A stretch of 54,637 nt of DNA, taken from Streptomyces anandii JCM 4720. Lineage in GTDB: Bacteria > Actinomycetota > Actinomycetes > Streptomycetales > Streptomycetaceae. Both the position numbers and the translations under genes were made by a program. Where the stretch lies: the NCBI RefSeq assembly GCF_014650655.1, contig NZ_BMVJ01000007.1:287720-342356 (forward strand), read 5' to 3'. Shown here in pieces: positions 31,750 through 39,120 of the stretch (positions within the stretch are counted from its first letter, which is position 1; each line of letters starts with the position of its first letter). A model generated the notes under the pieces. That model had not been told where the DNA came from. It saw only the letters and a list, made by a program, of their open reading frames with translations, and made no database searches.

Positions 31750-31766
31750 CGCTACGACACGTAGCG
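31750..31766. promoter_or_regulatory. TetR-type operator palindrome
   Basis: CGCTACG-ACA-CGTAGCG is a perfect 7-3-7 inverted repeat in the 210-bp region between the divergent TetR gene and the thioredoxin/TPR gene, embedded in TTA...GAAA on its flanks. The length and symmetry are typical of TetR dimer sites. Confidence 0.6.
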
Positions 31767-31876
31767 AAAGCTCGTGCCCGACCCGCACGGGCGACAACCA
31801 CCAGGCGTGGGGTGGGGACCCGGCGCCGAACACATCGTTTTTTTCTTCATGCGCGCGGACGGGGGAGGATAGACGC

Positions 31877-32854
31877 ATGCAGCCACGGAACATGTCCATG
31901 AGCGGAGTCGTCGACCTCGCCGCGGTGAAGGCGGCCCAGGAGGCCAAGGCGAAGGCGGAGCAGGCGCGCGCCGAGGCCGCCCGGCACGGCGGGACGGGCG
32001 CCGTCTCCCCGGCCGATCTCGTCATCGACGTGGACGAGGCAGGATTCGAGCGGGATGTCCTGCAGCGGTCCGCCGAAGTCCCCGTCGTCATCGATTTCTG
32101 GGCCGAATGGTGTCAGCCCTGCAAGCAGCTGAGCCCGGTCCTGGAGCGGCTCGCCGTCGAGTACAACGGGCGCTTCCTCCTCGCCAAGATCGACGTAGAC
32201 GCCAACCAGTTGCTGATGCAGCAGTTCGGGGTCCAGGGCATCCCGGCGGTCTTCGCCGTGGTCGCGGGACAGGCCCTGCCCCTGTTCCAGGGCGCGGCCG
32301 GTGAGGAGCAGATCCGGCAGACGCTGGACCAGCTGGTGCAGGTCGCCGAGCAGCGCTTCGGTCTGACCGGCCTGACCGTCGACCCCGACGCCGAGCCCGG
32401 CGGCGCCGCCCAGGCTCCCGCCGACGTCCCGGCCGGCCCCTACGAGTCGCTGCTGAACGCGGCGGCCGAGGCCCTGGACGCCGGCGACCTGGCCGGCGCG
32501 GTCCAGGCGTACAAGAACGTGCTGGCCGACGACCCGGCCCATCCCGAGGCCAAACTGGGGCTGGCCCAGGCCGAGTTGCTCCAGCGGGTGCGGGACCTGG
32601 ATCCGCAGAAGGTACGGCAGGAGGCGGCCGGGAAGCCGGCCGACGCGCAGGCGCAGATCGCGGCCGCCGACCTGGACCTGGTGGGCGGTCATGTGGAGGA
32701 CGCCTTCGGGCGGCTCATCGACACGGTGCGGCGCACCGCCGGGGAGGACCGGGACGCGGTGCGGCTGAGGCTGCTCGAGCTGTTCGAGGTCGTCGGCGCC
32801 GACGACCCCCGGGTGACGGCGGCGCGCAGGGCTCTGGCACGGGCGCTGTTCTGA
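31877..32854 (+). CDS. Thioredoxin-fold co-chaperone with C-terminal TPR-like helices (YbbN/CnoX-like)
   Basis: 325 residues from the ATG at 31877, preceded by GGGGGAGGAT. After a 45-residue charged N-terminal region (VKAAQEAKAKAEQARAEAARH, probably helical) comes a thioredoxin domain, ADLVIDVDEAGFERDVLQRSAEVPVVIDFWAEWCQPCKQLSPVLERLAVEYNGRFLLAKIDVDAN, with the redox pair C-Q-P-C intact. The second half has TPR-type helices (NAAAEALDAGDLAGAVQAYKNVLADDPAHPEAKLGLAQAELL). The family, including E. coli CnoX, joins chaperone and redox functions; most CnoX have lost one Cys, here both remain. It is divergent from the TetR gene. Confidence 0.9.
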   Translation: MQPRNMSMSGVVDLAAVKAAQEAKAKAEQARAEAARHGGTGAVSPADLVIDVDEAGFERDVLQRSAEVPVVIDFWAEWCQPCKQLSPVLERLAVEYNGRFLLAKIDVDANQLLMQQFGVQGIPAVFAVVAGQALPLFQGAAGEEQIRQTLDQLVQVAEQRFGLTGLTVDPDAEPGGAAQAPADVPAGPYESLLNAAAEALDAGDLAGAVQAYKNVLADDPAHPEAKLGLAQAELLQRVRDLDPQKVRQEAAGKPADAQAQIAAADLDLVGGHVEDAFGRLIDTVRRTAGEDRDAVRLRLLELFEVVGADDPRVTAARRALARALF

Positions 32855-32940
32855 GCCGGACGGCGGCGGGTTCGCTGACCAGTCGCTAAACGTCAGGGCC
32901 TGTGATGCCCGAGTGAAAGATTGGCCGACGAGGCGTCGGA

Positions 32941-32993
32941 GCGGCCGCGCTTTACCAAATCTTGGTAATCGCGGCCGCTGTTACTGCCAGTAA
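32941..32993. promoter_or_regulatory. Nested palindromes upstream of the DUF6230 locus
   Basis: A composite palindrome has GCGGCCGC (32941-32948 and 32971-32978) around TTACCAA-ATC-TTGGTAA (32952-32968). Next to it is TTACTG-C-CAGTAA (32981-32993), a perfect 6-1-6 repeat. They sit about 100 bp after the thioredoxin gene and 510 bp before the DUF6230 start. Likely operators or a structured RNA; the regulator is unknown. Confidence 0.6.
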
Positions 32994-33107
32994 GTCGAGG
33001 GCGTTGATCTGCCCGGTTCCATCCAATGATCAATAGTTTTGTCCTCCCCCTTTCTGCCACCGAGCGTCGCCGTTCGAGACCGTCGAGTCGTTCCACGGTT
33101 ATCCGGC

Positions 33108-33125
33108 CGTTACTAGCGAGTAACG
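33108..33125. promoter_or_regulatory. Palindrome CGTTACT-AGCG-AGTAACG
   Basis: A perfect 7-4-7 inverted repeat. It uses the same TTACT/AGTAA half-sites as the 32981-32993 palindrome, as if one repressor binds twice upstream of the DUF6230 locus. It lies 377 bp before the ATG. Confidence 0.6.
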
Positions 33126-33257
33126 AACCCCCTTGTGCGGGCGGCGAGAATGCACCACGATCGGCGACGCTCGGTCCATTCCCGTAGCTCGACAGCCGGT
33201 CGGGTCACGGGGCGTCTGGGTCCCCACCGAGCAGGGACGGCGGCAGTGGCGCCGGCT

Positions 33258-33303
33258 CTTGGACAGGGGGGTCTTCGCCGGTCGGCGAAGCCTGTCCAGC
33301 AAG
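33258..33303 (+). other. Strong stem-loop in the long leader region
   Basis: GGACAGG (33261-33267) pairs with CCTGTCC (33291-33297), and CTTCGCC (33273-33279) with GGCGAAG (33284-33290) around GGTC; CTT (33258-33260) can extend to AAG (33301-33303) over an AGC bulge. No T tract follows, so attenuator, RNA switch or processing site are all possible. Further hairpins follow, such as GGCGCG-GTT-CGCGCC near 33369. Confidence 0.5.
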
Positions 33304-33502
33304 GTTGTGCGTGATGCGTGTCAGGCGCGACCAGTGGTTGTCGCTCGGGGGTGATCGCCGGTGATTCGGGCGCGGTTCGCGCCGCCGAGCGCAGGCGCTC
33401 TCCTTCCCGAGGACGTAGCACTTCTCCCATCCCTGCCCGGCTTCAGCCGCCGTCACGGGGGCTGGCCGAGACCAGGAGATGTACGTCCGAGAAGGAGGAA
33501 AT

Positions 33503-34138
33503 ATGGAGTCCCAGGTGCGTGGCGGGACCAGATGGAAGCGGTTCGCTGTGGTCATGGTGCCCAGCGTCGCCGCGACGGCAGCGATAGGCGTGGCCCTGGC
33601 GCAGGGTGCCCTCGCCGCTTCGTTCAGCGTTTCGGGTCAGTCGTTCAAGGTGACGGCCGACAAGCTGGTGGGCAACGGCTTCGCGCAGTACGGCGCGATC
33701 GACTCGGGGTACACCCTCGACGGCCAGAAGACGGCTCACCCGGTCGCGGTCTCGTCGTTCAAGAACGCCAAGATCAACAACATGTGCCAGTCGGTCGTCA
33801 CGCCGAACGTGCCGTTCTTCGGCTCGGTCAGCCTGATGCTGAAGGCCGGCGGCGGTGACAAGCCGGTAGAGGCCGACAACCTCTACATCGACGTCTCCGA
33901 CCTCAACGCCGACGCGACCTTCAACAACATCGACATCGGTGTTGCCGCCAAGGACGCCGCCAAGGGTCCGGGCATGAAGGGTGGCGGCGAGCAGGCCAAC
34001 CCCTACGGGTTCGCCCAGCAGGCCGACTCGGCCACGCTCACCGACGTGAAGCAGACGGCGTGGGCGACCACCGCCGGAACCTTCAAGCTCAGCGGCCTGA
34101 AGATGTCGCTGTCGACGGGTACGCACGAGTGCTACTGA
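33503..34138 (+). CDS. DUF6230-family secreted or membrane-anchored protein
   Basis: 211 residues from the ATG at 33503, behind an ideal GAAGGAGGAA ribosome binding site. The N-terminus (QVRGGTRWKRFAVVMVPSVAATAAIGVALAQGALAASF) is a signal peptide or anchor. The mature part is hydrophilic: VSGQSFKVTADKLVGNGFAQYGAIDSGYTLDGQKTAHPVAVSSFKNAKINNMCQSVVTPN, rich in Thr, Asn, Gly and Asp, with two Cys (NNMCQ and the C-terminal THECY) that could pair. No catalytic motif. Homologues are sometimes called cholesterol esterase, but I see no lipase GxSxG. First gene of a three-gene locus with DUF6114. Confidence 0.85.
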   Translation: MESQVRGGTRWKRFAVVMVPSVAATAAIGVALAQGALAASFSVSGQSFKVTADKLVGNGFAQYGAIDSGYTLDGQKTAHPVAVSSFKNAKINNMCQSVVTPNVPFFGSVSLMLKAGGGDKPVEADNLYIDVSDLNADATFNNIDIGVAAKDAAKGPGMKGGGEQANPYGFAQQADSATLTDVKQTAWATTAGTFKLSGLKMSLSTGTHECY

Positions 34139-34271
34139 GCACTCGGTGACGGGCGGGGGAGCCTTGGGGCGCCCCCGCCCGTGCCACCTTTCGGCGGCGT
34201 CTTCACACACCCCCCACACCATCGAAGTACCACCCTCACCACAGCAAAGCCGTACCAGGGAGCTGTTTTCC

Positions 34272-34826
34272 ATGAGCGCCGAGACTCCTGCCGTACCCGG
34301 CCAGTTCAGCCGCCGGAGGCTGCAGTTCCGCGCCTGGCGGGGCACGCGTCCGTTCTGGGCCGGTCTGTTCGTCCTGTTCGCCGGCTTTCCGATCATGTAC
34401 TTCCCGTACGCGCACCTCCAGGTCGGCCACCTGACCCTGGCGATGGCGACCACCGCGGGAGCAGGGTCCCTGATCATCGGCGTACTGCTCGTCGTCCTCG
34501 GCATCAGCCTGTGGTTCCAGGCGCACATCCGGGTCTTCGCGGGTGTCGCGGCGATCCTGCTGGGCCTGGTGTCCATCCCCGTGTCCAACTTCGGCGGCTT
34601 CGTCGTCGGCTTCCTGTTCGCCCTCATCGGCGGCGCGATGGCCGTCGCCTGGGCACCGGGCGCGCCGCCCGCGCCGGAGCCCTCGGCTCAGGCCGGTACG
34701 GGCCAGGACGGCACCCCGGGGACCTCGCTGGACAAGGCGACGGACGCGGGCGCGGTGAGCGACTCGAACGACCTGTCAGGAACGAGCCCGGCCAACGGGG
34801 CGAACGGGAGGCACAGTGCCGGCTGA
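34272..34826 (+). CDS. DUF6114-family membrane protein
   Basis: 184 residues from the ATG at 34272. Four hydrophobic segments: PFWAGLFVLFAGFPIMYFPY, LTLAMATTAGAGSLIIGVLLVVLGISLWF, RVFAGVAAILLGLVSIPVS and FGGFVVGFLFALIGGAMAVAWA. A hydrophilic tail (about residues 137-184) is rich in Pro, Gly, Ser and Asp and is probably cytoplasmic. It is encoded 133 bp after DUF6230 and overlaps the next gene by 11 bp. A role as a small integral partner of the flanking surface proteins is inferred from the locus. Confidence 0.85.
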   Translation: MSAETPAVPGQFSRRRLQFRAWRGTRPFWAGLFVLFAGFPIMYFPYAHLQVGHLTLAMATTAGAGSLIIGVLLVVLGISLWFQAHIRVFAGVAAILLGLVSIPVSNFGGFVVGFLFALIGGAMAVAWAPGAPPAPEPSAQAGTGQDGTPGTSLDKATDAGAVSDSNDLSGTSPANGANGRHSAG

Positions 34827-36213
34827 CGAGGTGACCCACGGGACTGATGTGGACGAGTCCCGTGTGAGAACCGGGCCGCGCCACGCGGCACCCAAGAAGC
34901 CGCTGTTCACCAGGTTCCACATGCCGGCCGGCAAGGCGATGGCCATGGCGGCCATGCCGACCGCCGTCCTGATGGGGATGGGGTTCACGTCGACGCTCGC
35001 GCTCGCCGACAACAACAGCTCCTCGCCGTCGCCGGGCAGCACCCTCAGCGCGAAGGAGTACAAGGACTGCGTCGCGGCGCTGGACGGCGCCAACGACAAG
35101 TCCTCGTCCTCGCCGTCCGCCTCCGCGAGCGAGTCCGCGAAGGAAGGAACGTCGTCCCCGTCCCCCTCGGCGTCGTCCTCCTCCGAGAAGGGCTCCTCCT
35201 CCCAGAAGGGCTCCTCGGACAACGGCTCCTCGGGCAAGTCCTCTTCGCCGGATTCAGGTTCCGGCGACAAGGCCACCCCCGAGCCGTCCGCGACCGGTTC
35301 GGCGAGCAAGTCCGGCGGTTCGGGCTCCGGCGGCGACACCGCCACCCCGTCCGCGACCGCGTCCAGCGGCGGCGGGCTGCTGGACACCATCGGCCACACG
35401 ATCGGTGACATCCTCACCGGCGGCAAGTCGGACTCCGCGTCGACCTCGTCGTCCTCGTCCTCCTCGTCCGCCGAGGCCACCCCGTCCGCCTCCGCCACCC
35501 CCTCGGCGAGCGCGACCAAGGACGCCTCCGGCGGGGACTCCTCCGGCACGGGCGCGGCCGGCACCGTGAAGGACACGGCCAACAAGGCCGGCGACACGGT
35601 CAAGGACACCGTCAAGGGCGCGACCGACACGGCCACCAAGGCCGCCAAGGACGCCACCGACACGGTCAAGGACACCGCCGCCACGGCCACCGCGAGCGCC
35701 ACGCCCAGTCCGTCCGCGAGCTCCACCACGGACCCGAAGGACTGCCCGGCGGCCACCGACGCCGAGGGCGGCGTCGACAACAAGGTGCCGCTGGCGGACG
35801 ACCCCTGGTACCTGGACGCCAGTTCGCTGACGCTCAAGGGCGCCGACTACAAGGGCATAGTCGAGGTCAGGACGGCCAACGGCACGGTCAAGAAGGTCCT
35901 GAAGTACGTCATCTCGAACGGCACCGACATCGGCGACCTGCACCAGACGGTGAAGGACAAGCAGGCCGGCAAGACCTACCACGTGCAGGCGTCCAAGGGC
36001 TCGACGTCCACCATCACCGGCGGCGACACGGTGATGTACACGGAGAGCATCTCGGGCAACCTGCTCGGCCTGATCCCGATCACGTTCAGCCCGGACAACC
36101 CGCCCCCGCTGAACATCCCGCTGATCTACTTCACCAAGGTCCACGTCGTCCAGGCGGGCCAGTTCGGCGGCAACCTGCACGTGCCCGGCATGCACGTGTA
36201 CACGACCGACTGA
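34816..36213 (+). CDS. Ser-rich envelope protein with LEA-like repeat segment
   Basis: 465 residues, GTG start overlapping DUF6114. Residues 25-65 carry a signal/anchor sequence (KKPLFTRFHMPAGKAMAMAAMPTAVLMGMGFTSTLALADN). Residues 70-240 are low complexity Ser/Gly/Thr/Lys (SSSSPSASASES, SSSEKGSSSQKGSSDNGSSGK), flexible. Residues about 250-293 repeat KDTANKAGDTVKDTVKGATDTATKAAKDATDTVKDTA, an 11-residue-type amphipathic motif resembling group 3 LEA proteins. Residues 310-465 form a compact domain (DDPWYLDASSLTLKGADYKGIVEVRTANGTVKKVLKYVISNGTDIGDLHQTV) that seems related to the DUF6230 region. Probably an exposed, desiccation-type or wall-linked protein; function unknown. Confidence 0.82.
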   Translation: MPADEVTHGTDVDESRVRTGPRHAAPKKPLFTRFHMPAGKAMAMAAMPTAVLMGMGFTSTLALADNNSSSPSPGSTLSAKEYKDCVAALDGANDKSSSSPSASASESAKEGTSSPSPSASSSSEKGSSSQKGSSDNGSSGKSSSPDSGSGDKATPEPSATGSASKSGGSGSGGDTATPSATASSGGGLLDTIGHTIGDILTGGKSDSASTSSSSSSSSAEATPSASATPSASATKDASGGDSSGTGAAGTVKDTANKAGDTVKDTVKGATDTATKAAKDATDTVKDTAATATASATPSPSASSTTDPKDCPAATDAEGGVDNKVPLADDPWYLDASSLTLKGADYKGIVEVRTANGTVKKVLKYVISNGTDIGDLHQTVKDKQAGKTYHVQASKGSTSTITGGDTVMYTESISGNLLGLIPITFSPDNPPPLNIPLIYFTKVHVVQAGQFGGNLHVPGMHVYTTD

Positions 36214-36269
36214 GCGTCCGCGCAAGCCCGCACAGAGCCCGTACGAGCCTTTCCGGGAGCCGCAACACA

Positions 36270-36306
36270 CCGAGGGGCGCCCCCTGCGACAGGGGGCGCC
36301 CCTCGG
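36270..36306. terminator. Strong bidirectional terminator
   Basis: CCGAGGGGCGCCCCCTG (36270-36286) pairs perfectly with CAGGGGGCGCCCCTCGG (36290-36306) over 17 bp with a 3-base loop. It lies between convergent genes (end 36213 and end 36340), so it can stop transcription from both sides. Confidence 0.88.
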
Positions 36307-36339
36307 TGCCGTGCGTGCCCCGTACCGGGGCGGCGCGCG

Positions 36340-37770
36340 TCAGTCGCGCTCGCCGCCGCCGAGGTGGTGGACGCGGACCATGTTGGTGGTGCCGGGGACA
36401 CCGGGGGGCGAACCGGCCGTGATGATCACCGTGTCGCCGGCCGCGAAGCGGTTGAGCTTGATCAGCTCCTGGTCGACCAGCTCGACCATCTCGTCGGTGC
36501 TGGCGACGAAGGGCACCACGTGCGACTCCACGCCCCAGCTCAGCGCCAGCTGGTTGCGGGTGGACTCGTCCGTGGTGAACGCCAGGATCGGCTGCTCGGC
36601 GCGGTAGCGGGAGAGCCGGCGGGCGGTGTCGCCGGACTGCGTGAAGGCCACCAGGCCCTTGCCGCCCAGGAAGTCGGCGATCTCGGCGGCCGCACGGGCC
36701 ACCGAACCGCCCTGCGTGCGGGGCTTCTTGCCCGGGACCAGCGGCTGGAGGCCCTTGGACAGCAGCTCCTCCTCGGCCGCCTGGACGATCTTCGACATCG
36801 TCTTGACGGTCTCGATCGGGTACGCGCCCACGCTGGACTCGGCGGACAGCATCACCGCGTCGGCGCCGTCCAGGATCGCGTTGGCCACGTCGGAGGCCTC
36901 GGCGCGGGTCGGACGGGAGTTCGTGATCATCGACTCCATCATCTGGGTCGCCACGATCACCGGCTTGGCGTTGCGGCGGCACAGCTCGATGAGCCGCTTC
37001 TGCACCATCGGGACCTTCTCCAGCGGGTACTCCACCGCCAGGTCGCCGCGGGCCACCATCACGCCGTCGAACGCCATCACGACGTCCTGCATGTTCTCCA
37101 CCGCCTGCGGCTTCTCCACCTTGGCGATGACGGGGACCCGGCGGCCCTCCTCGTCCATGACCCGGTGGACGTCGGCGACGTCCTTGGCGTCCCGGACGAA
37201 GGACAGCGCGACCATGTCGCAGCCCATGCGCAGCGCGAAGCGCAGGTCCTCGACGTCCTTGTCGGACAGCGCGGGCACGTTGACGGCCGCGCCGGGCAGG
37301 TTGATGCCCTTGTGGTCGGAGACCACGCCGCCCTCGATGACGATCGTCTTCACCCGCGGGCCCTCGACGTCCAGGACCTTCAGCTCGACGTTGCCGTCGT
37401 TGATCAGGACCTGGTCGCCGCGCGAGACGTCGCCCGGCAGCCCCTTGTACGTCGTGCCGCAGATCTGCTTGTCGCCCGGGACGTCCTCGGCGGTGATGGT
37501 GAACTCGTCACCCCGCTCCAGCTCCACCGGACCCTCGGCGAAGGTCTCCAGGCGGATCTTGGGGCCCTGGAGGTCGGCGAGCACGGCGATGGCCCGGCCG
37601 GTCTCCTTGGCCGCGGCACGGACACGGTCGTACCGGCCCTGGTGCTCGGCGTGCGTGCCGTGGCTGAAGTTGAAGCGGGCCACGTTCATGCCGGCTTCGA
37701 TCAGCGACACGAGCTGCTCGTGGGAGTCGACCGCGGGGCCGAGAGTACAGACGATTTTCGAACGGCGCAT
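36340..37770 (-). CDS. pyk: Pyruvate kinase
   Basis: 476 residues. It transfers phosphate from PEP to ADP, making pyruvate and ATP at the end of glycolysis. The N-terminus is MRRSKIVCTLGPAVDSHEQLVSLIEAGMNVARFNFSHGTHAEHQGRY. The active site contains VPVIAKVEKPQAVENM and the MVARGDLAVEYPLEKVP barrel motif, with ATQMMESMITNSRPTRAEASDVANAILDGADAVMLSAESSVGAYP. The regulatory C-terminal domain ends at GTTNMVRVHHLGG. Monovalent-cation-type enzymes carry a Glu at the K-binding TKE position; not decided here. Starts at 37770 seven bases after a TAGGAT -10, so it is probably leaderless. Confidence 0.97.
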   Translation of the reverse strand: MRRSKIVCTLGPAVDSHEQLVSLIEAGMNVARFNFSHGTHAEHQGRYDRVRAAAKETGRAIAVLADLQGPKIRLETFAEGPVELERGDEFTITAEDVPGDKQICGTTYKGLPGDVSRGDQVLINDGNVELKVLDVEGPRVKTIVIEGGVVSDHKGINLPGAAVNVPALSDKDVEDLRFALRMGCDMVALSFVRDAKDVADVHRVMDEEGRRVPVIAKVEKPQAVENMQDVVMAFDGVMVARGDLAVEYPLEKVPMVQKRLIELCRRNAKPVIVATQMMESMITNSRPTRAEASDVANAILDGADAVMLSAESSVGAYPIETVKTMSKIVQAAEEELLSKGLQPLVPGKKPRTQGGSVARAAAEIADFLGGKGLVAFTQSGDTARRLSRYRAEQPILAFTTDESTRNQLALSWGVESHVVPFVASTDEMVELVDQELIKLNRFAAGDTVIITAGSPPGVPGTTNMVRVHHLGGGERD

Positions 37771-37777
37771 GGGGGCG

Positions 37778-37811
37778 ATCCTATCGGTTTGTTTCGCTGC
37801 GGAATATTCCG
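37778..37811 (-). promoter_or_regulatory. pyk promoter with CGGAATATTCCG palindrome
   Basis: The minus-strand -10 TAGGAT (37783-37778) lies 7 bp before the pyk ATG, so a leaderless mRNA is likely. A perfect 12-bp palindrome CGGAATATTCCG (37800-37811) sits at about the -35 position and is followed further upstream by a related CGGAAAATAC. Likely repressor or activator site. Confidence 0.6.
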
Positions 37812-37868
37812 TCTGGCGGAAAATACAAATGGGCGGGTACGCGCTCAGTCGAGTGCCGGTGGAATTCC

Positions 37869-39086
37869 TCAGTCGCCCTTGTCATCCTTTCCGACCAGTG
37901 CGTAGGTCTGGCTCGCGATCTCCATTTCCTCGTCCGTCGGAACCACGGCCACGGCCACCCGCGCGCCTTCGGGCGAGATCAGCCGTGCCTCGTCGCCGCG
38001 CACGGCGTTCCGCCCGCCGTCCACCGCCAGGCCCAGCCCCTCCAGGCCCGCCAGGGCGGCCTCGCGCACGAAGTCCGCGTTCTCGCCGACCCCGGCCGTG
38101 AAGGCGACCGCGTCCACCCTCCCGAGTACCGCGTAATACGCCCCGATGTACTTCCGCAGCCGATGGACGTAGATCTCGAAGGCGAGCCGCGCCTGCTCGT
38201 CGCCCTCGTCCATCCGGCGCCGGATCTCCCGCATGTCGTTGTCGCCGCACAGGCCGTACAGACCGCTCCTCTTGTTGAGAAGAGTGTCGATCTCGTCCAT
38301 GGACATTCCGGCAACGCGCTGCAAATGGAAGATGACGGCCGGGTCGAGATCGCCGGAACGCGTTCCCATCACCAGGCCCTCCAGCGGGGTGAGCCCCATG
38401 GAGGTGTCCACGCACCGCCCGCCCCGCACCGCCGAGGCCGACGCCCCGTTGCCCAGGTGCAGCACGATGACGTTGACGTCCTCCGGCGCCCTGCCCAGCA
38501 GCTCGGCCGTGGCCCGGGAGACGTAGGCGTGCGAGGTGCCGTGGAAGCCGTAGCGGCGCACCCGGAAGCGGTCCGCGATCTTCGTCTCGATCGCGTAGCG
38601 GGCCGCGGACTCCGGCATGGTGGTGTGGAACGCCGTGTCGAAGACGGCGACCTGCGGCAGGTCCGGGCGCAGCGCCATGGCCGTGCGGATGCCGGTGAGG
38701 TTGGCGGGGTTGTGCAGCGGGGCCACCGGGATCAGCCGCTCGATCTCGGTGAGCACCTCGTCGTCGATGACCGTCGGCTCGGTGAAGAACATGCCGCCGT
38801 GCACCACCCGGTGCCCGATCGCGGCCAGTTCGGGGGAGTCCAGGCCGAGCCCGTCCCTGGACAGCTCCTCCGCGACGGACTTCAGGGCGGCGTCGTGGTC
38901 GGCGATCGGCCCGTTCTGTTCCCGAGTGTCGCCCGAGGCGACGAGGGTGTGCTTCAGGCGGGAGGTCTGCTCGCCTATCCGCTCGACCAGGCCGACGGCC
39001 AGCCGGCTCCGGTCGCGCATGTCGAGCAGCTGGTACTTCACCGACGAGGAGCCGGAGTTGAGGACGAGGACACGGGTCGCGTTCAC
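37869..39086 (-). CDS. ackA: Acetate kinase
   Basis: 405 residues, GTG start at 39086 (VNATRVLVLNSGSSSVKYQLLDM). It interconverts acetyl phosphate + ADP and acetate + ATP. The ASKHA-fold motifs are present: VLNSGSSSVKYQL at the start, HRVVHGG, the catalytic RRYGFHGTSHAYV, LHLGNGASASAVRGGRCVDTSMGLTPLEGLVMGTRSGDLDP, and the C-terminal VAFTAGVGEN. It is 34 bp downstream of pta on the same strand, forming the usual pta-ackA acetate overflow pair, and next to pyk. Confidence 0.97.
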   Translation of the reverse strand: MNATRVLVLNSGSSSVKYQLLDMRDRSRLAVGLVERIGEQTSRLKHTLVASGDTREQNGPIADHDAALKSVAEELSRDGLGLDSPELAAIGHRVVHGGMFFTEPTVIDDEVLTEIERLIPVAPLHNPANLTGIRTAMALRPDLPQVAVFDTAFHTTMPESAARYAIETKIADRFRVRRYGFHGTSHAYVSRATAELLGRAPEDVNVIVLHLGNGASASAVRGGRCVDTSMGLTPLEGLVMGTRSGDLDPAVIFHLQRVAGMSMDEIDTLLNKRSGLYGLCGDNDMREIRRRMDEGDEQARLAFEIYVHRLRKYIGAYYAVLGRVDAVAFTAGVGENADFVREAALAGLEGLGLAVDGGRNAVRGDEARLISPEGARVAVAVVPTDEEMEIASQTYALVGKDDKGD

Positions 39087-39120
39087 GGTGTGGAGGTCTC
39101 TCTCTACGACTTCTACGACG

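Noticed and set aside
29441..32854. A 1137-residue plus-strand frame running through icmA, the tandem repeat and the tetR region
   Set aside because: Only its last 325 residues (from 31877) are the real thioredoxin/TPR protein; the rest is an out-of-frame read of icmA and of the complement of tetR.
33113..33430. Small minus-strand coding frames in the region before DUF6230
   Set aside because: No ribosome binding site, no family resemblance, and they cross palindromes and hairpins that look regulatory.
33126..33502. c-di-AMP or c-di-GMP riboswitch in the DUF6230 leader
   Set aside because: Hairpins are present, but I could not match the conserved core of ydaO/yuaA or GEMM motifs by eye.
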